Below, piece by piece: positions 62,038 through 64,000 of a stretch of DNA of 64,000 bases (positions are counted from its first letter, which is position 1; each line of letters begins with the position of its first letter). The notes under the pieces are model-generated. The model was not told where the DNA came from. It saw only the letters and a list, made by a program, of their open reading frames with translations, and did no database searches. This DNA is from Pseudomonas sp. 6D_7.1_Bac1 (lineage in GTDB: Bacteria; Pseudomonadota; Gammaproteobacteria; Pseudomonadales; Pseudomonadaceae): positions 117,980 to 181,979 of the forward strand of contig NZ_JANLNW010000020.1 in the NCBI RefSeq assembly GCF_025465945.1. Direction: 5' to 3'. A program made the translations under genes and the position numbers.

Positions 62038-63840
62038 TCAGAACCACTCATCCTGCATGTTCAGACACGTATCATCCCGCGCCTCAAGAATCGCCAGTTC
62101 ATGATGACAACCCGGCACTTCCCAGGTCAGGAAGTACCGCGCCGCTTGCAGCTTGCCTTTATAGAAGCTGACGTCCGCCGCATTGCCCTTGACCAGCCCT
62201 TCTTCTGCGCGGATCGCCTGTTCCAGCCAGCGCCAGCCAATCACTGTGTGACCGAATACCTTGAGGTATAGAGCCGAGTTGGCGAGGCTGCTATTGATCT
62301 TGCCTTGGCCCAAATCGGTCAGCAGGCCGAGGGTGACGGTTTGCAGTCGTGCCACCAGCGCTTCCAGTGGCTGGCGTAATGGGGTGAGTGCGTCAAACGC
62401 TTGCGCCCGCTCGGCGGTATCAGCGATCAGTCGAATCAACTGTTTGAGCCCGGCGCCGCCGTTCTGCGCCAGTTTGCGCCCCAGCAGGTCCAGCGACTGA
62501 ATGCCGTGGGTGCCTTCGTGGATCGGGTTCAGGCGGTTGTCGCGGTAGTACTGTTCCACCGGGTATTCGCGGGTGTAGCCGTGGCCGCCGAGGATCTGGA
62601 TCGCCAGTTCGTTGGCCTTGAGGCAGAACTCCGATGGCCAGGATTTGACGATCGGCGTCAGCAGGTCGAGCAGTTCATGAGCCTGTTTACGCCCGGCTTC
62701 AGTCTCAAGCGTGGTGGTGTCATCGAACAGTCGCGCTGCATACAAACCGAGGTCGAATGCGCCTTCGACGTACGCCTTCTGGGTCAGCAGCATGCGTTTG
62801 ACGTCGGCGTGCTGAATGATCGACACCGGCGCAGTGTTCGGGTCCTTGCTGTCCGGCAGGCGACCCTGCGGGCGCTCGCGGGCGTATTCCAGCGAGTACA
62901 GGTAACCGGCGTAACCGAGCATCACCGCGCCCATGCCGACGCCGATTCGCGCCTCGTTCATCATCTGGAACATGCAGCTCAGGCCTTGATGAGGCTTGCC
63001 CACCAGGTAGCCGACACACTCACCGTTATCGCCGAAATTCAGTGCGGTGGAGGTGGTGCCGCGCCAACCCATCTTGTGGAACAGCCCGGCCAGCAGCACG
63101 TCGTTGCGCTTGCCCAGACTGCCGTCATCATTGACCAGGAACTTGGGCACGATAAACAGCGAAATGCCTTTCACGCCCGCAGGTGCATCCGGCAGCTTTG
63201 CCAGCACCATGTGCACGATGTTTTCCGACAGCGGATGGTCGCCACCGGAGATGAAGATCTTGTTGCCTTTGAGTCGATAGCTGCCATCGGCGGCCGGTTC
63301 GGCGCGGGTGCGGATGTCCGACAGGGAGGAACCGGCGTGAGGTTCGGTCAGGGCCATGGTGCCGAAGAAGCGGCCGTCGATCATCGGTTGCAGGAAGCGC
63401 CGCTTCTGCTCATCGGTGCCGAAGCTTTCGATCAGGTTGGCCGCGCCCATGGTCAGGAACGGGTAAGACGTCGTCGCGGCGTTGGCTGACTGGAAGTGCG
63501 CAAAGCAGGCTTGCGACAGCAGGGTCGGTAACTGCATGCCGCCGGCCTCGAAACTGCGTGCGGCGTTGAGAAAGCCTGCTTCGAGGAACGCATCCACCGC
63601 CGGTTTTACTTCCGGAATCAGGATCGCCTTGCCGTCTTCATAGCGCGGCTCGTTCTCGTCACCCTTGCGGTTGTGCGGGGCAAAGAACTTCTCGGCAATG
63701 CTGCGGGCGGTGCCAATGGCGGCGTCGAACGTCTCGCGGTTGTGCTCGGCGAAACGCTCGCGCTGGGTCAGGCCCTCGGCATCAAGGACTTCGTACAGCT
63801 CGAAAGCCAGATTGCGGGAACTGAGCAGCGTCTCGGACAT
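62038..63840 (-). CDS. Acyl-CoA dehydrogenase
   Basis: 600 residues, the long form (typical ACADs are about 380) with a C-terminal extension of the kind found in FadE12/AidB-related and DMSP-related dehydrogenases. FAD-dependent alpha,beta-dehydrogenation of an acyl-CoA. FGTMALTEPHAGSSLSDIRT near 152-171 is the acyl-CoA dehydrogenase signature 1, and ILGGHGYTREYPVEQYYRDN near 410-430 carries the signature 2 with the catalytic base region. Substrate chain length unknown. No electron-transfer flavoprotein genes are adjacent. Confidence 0.92.
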   Translation of the reverse strand: MSETLLSSRNLAFELYEVLDAEGLTQRERFAEHNRETFDAAIGTARSIAEKFFAPHNRKGDENEPRYEDGKAILIPEVKPAVDAFLEAGFLNAARSFEAGGMQLPTLLSQACFAHFQSANAATTSYPFLTMGAANLIESFGTDEQKRRFLQPMIDGRFFGTMALTEPHAGSSLSDIRTRAEPAADGSYRLKGNKIFISGGDHPLSENIVHMVLAKLPDAPAGVKGISLFIVPKFLVNDDGSLGKRNDVLLAGLFHKMGWRGTTSTALNFGDNGECVGYLVGKPHQGLSCMFQMMNEARIGVGMGAVMLGYAGYLYSLEYARERPQGRLPDSKDPNTAPVSIIQHADVKRMLLTQKAYVEGAFDLGLYAARLFDDTTTLETEAGRKQAHELLDLLTPIVKSWPSEFCLKANELAIQILGGHGYTREYPVEQYYRDNRLNPIHEGTHGIQSLDLLGRKLAQNGGAGLKQLIRLIADTAERAQAFDALTPLRQPLEALVARLQTVTLGLLTDLGQGKINSSLANSALYLKVFGHTVIGWRWLEQAIRAEEGLVKGNAADVSFYKGKLQAARYFLTWEVPGCHHELAILEARDDTCLNMQDEWF

Positions 63841-63960
63841 GGCGGCCTACCTTGTATTGGAATGGACCGAGTCTAGGCGCGAGAAGGGCGGGCTGAACAG
63901 GATGATTGATGCGGGTGATGGTGGGGCAGGGCAGAGACTTAGCTAGCGACAAAAAGCAAT

Positions 63961-64000
63961 TGTGGGAGCGGGGCGGGGGGGGGGGGGGGGGGGGCCCCCC
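63961..64000. other. REP start running into a poly-G/poly-C artefact
   Basis: TGTGGGAGCG (63961-63970), the start of another REP, then GGGCGGGGGG, a long G-run and CCCCCC. No Pseudomonas sequence should look like this; it is probably assembly noise at a hairpin. Confidence 0.7.

Overview
The window is chromosomal DNA from a Pseudomonas of the fluorescens group. The evidence is the gene order argS-priA-rpmE-maeB-mrcA-pilMNOPQ-aroK-aroB-damX-like-gltBD-hemE, GC-rich coding sequence, and many copies of the Pseudomonas REP hairpin (core GTGGGAGCGAGCCTGCTCGCG), mostly as inverted pairs (REPINs). No rRNA, tRNA, CRISPR array, transposase or prophage was found. Both ends are cut: argS runs off the left edge, and the last ~30 bases are a poly-G/poly-C run that looks like an assembly artefact.

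Region 1 (1-28 kb) is the conserved core: arginyl-tRNA synthetase, replication restart helicase PriA, ribosomal protein L31, a decayed nuclease gene, malic enzyme, PBP1A, the type IV pilus alignment operon pilMNOPQ, shikimate genes aroK and aroB, a SPOR-domain ATPase, glutamate synthase gltBD, uroporphyrinogen decarboxylase, an MFS transporter with a divergent LysR regulator, and a small lipoprotein. One accessory patch lies between maeB and mrcA (5.5-6.9 kb): REP copies, a ~350 bp non-coding repeat, and a pseudoknot-capable structured RNA leader ahead of a small DUF6124-type gene. This leader/gene pair is my best candidate for an undescribed system.

Region 2 (28.3-48 kb) is accessory. It holds an isolated, relatively AT-rich queC, then one long minus-strand operon of about 20 genes, nearly all with overlapping stop/start codons. 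The operon is an aryl polyene (APE) type pigment-lipid cluster. It runs from a chain-length-factor-like ketosynthase at 47.9 kb through two acyltransferases, two ACPs, a ligase-dehydratase fusion, a glycosyltransferase, an aromatic ammonia-lyase, a thioesterase, a LolA-like carrier, an MMPL exporter, an antiporter-like protein, an FAD enzyme, a methyltransferase and a DUF3261 lipoprotein, to the KS/DH/KR/KS set at 29.7 kb. The lyase would supply the aryl starter, the ligase and ACPs load it, the KS/KR/DH enzymes extend it as a polyene, and the acyltransferases, LolA-like protein and MMPL protein would attach it to lipid and export it. A REPIN has inserted in the signal-peptide region of the LolA-like gene.

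Region 3 (48-64 kb) holds a ParA-type ATPase, thioredoxin TrxC, a HigBA toxin-antitoxin pair with a perfect operator palindrome, the pseudokinase AMPylase SelO, an MscK-type mechanosensitive channel, a K+/H+ antiporter, two chemoreceptors flanking the cell-division genes TIGR02449-zapA, and a long acyl-CoA dehydrogenase.
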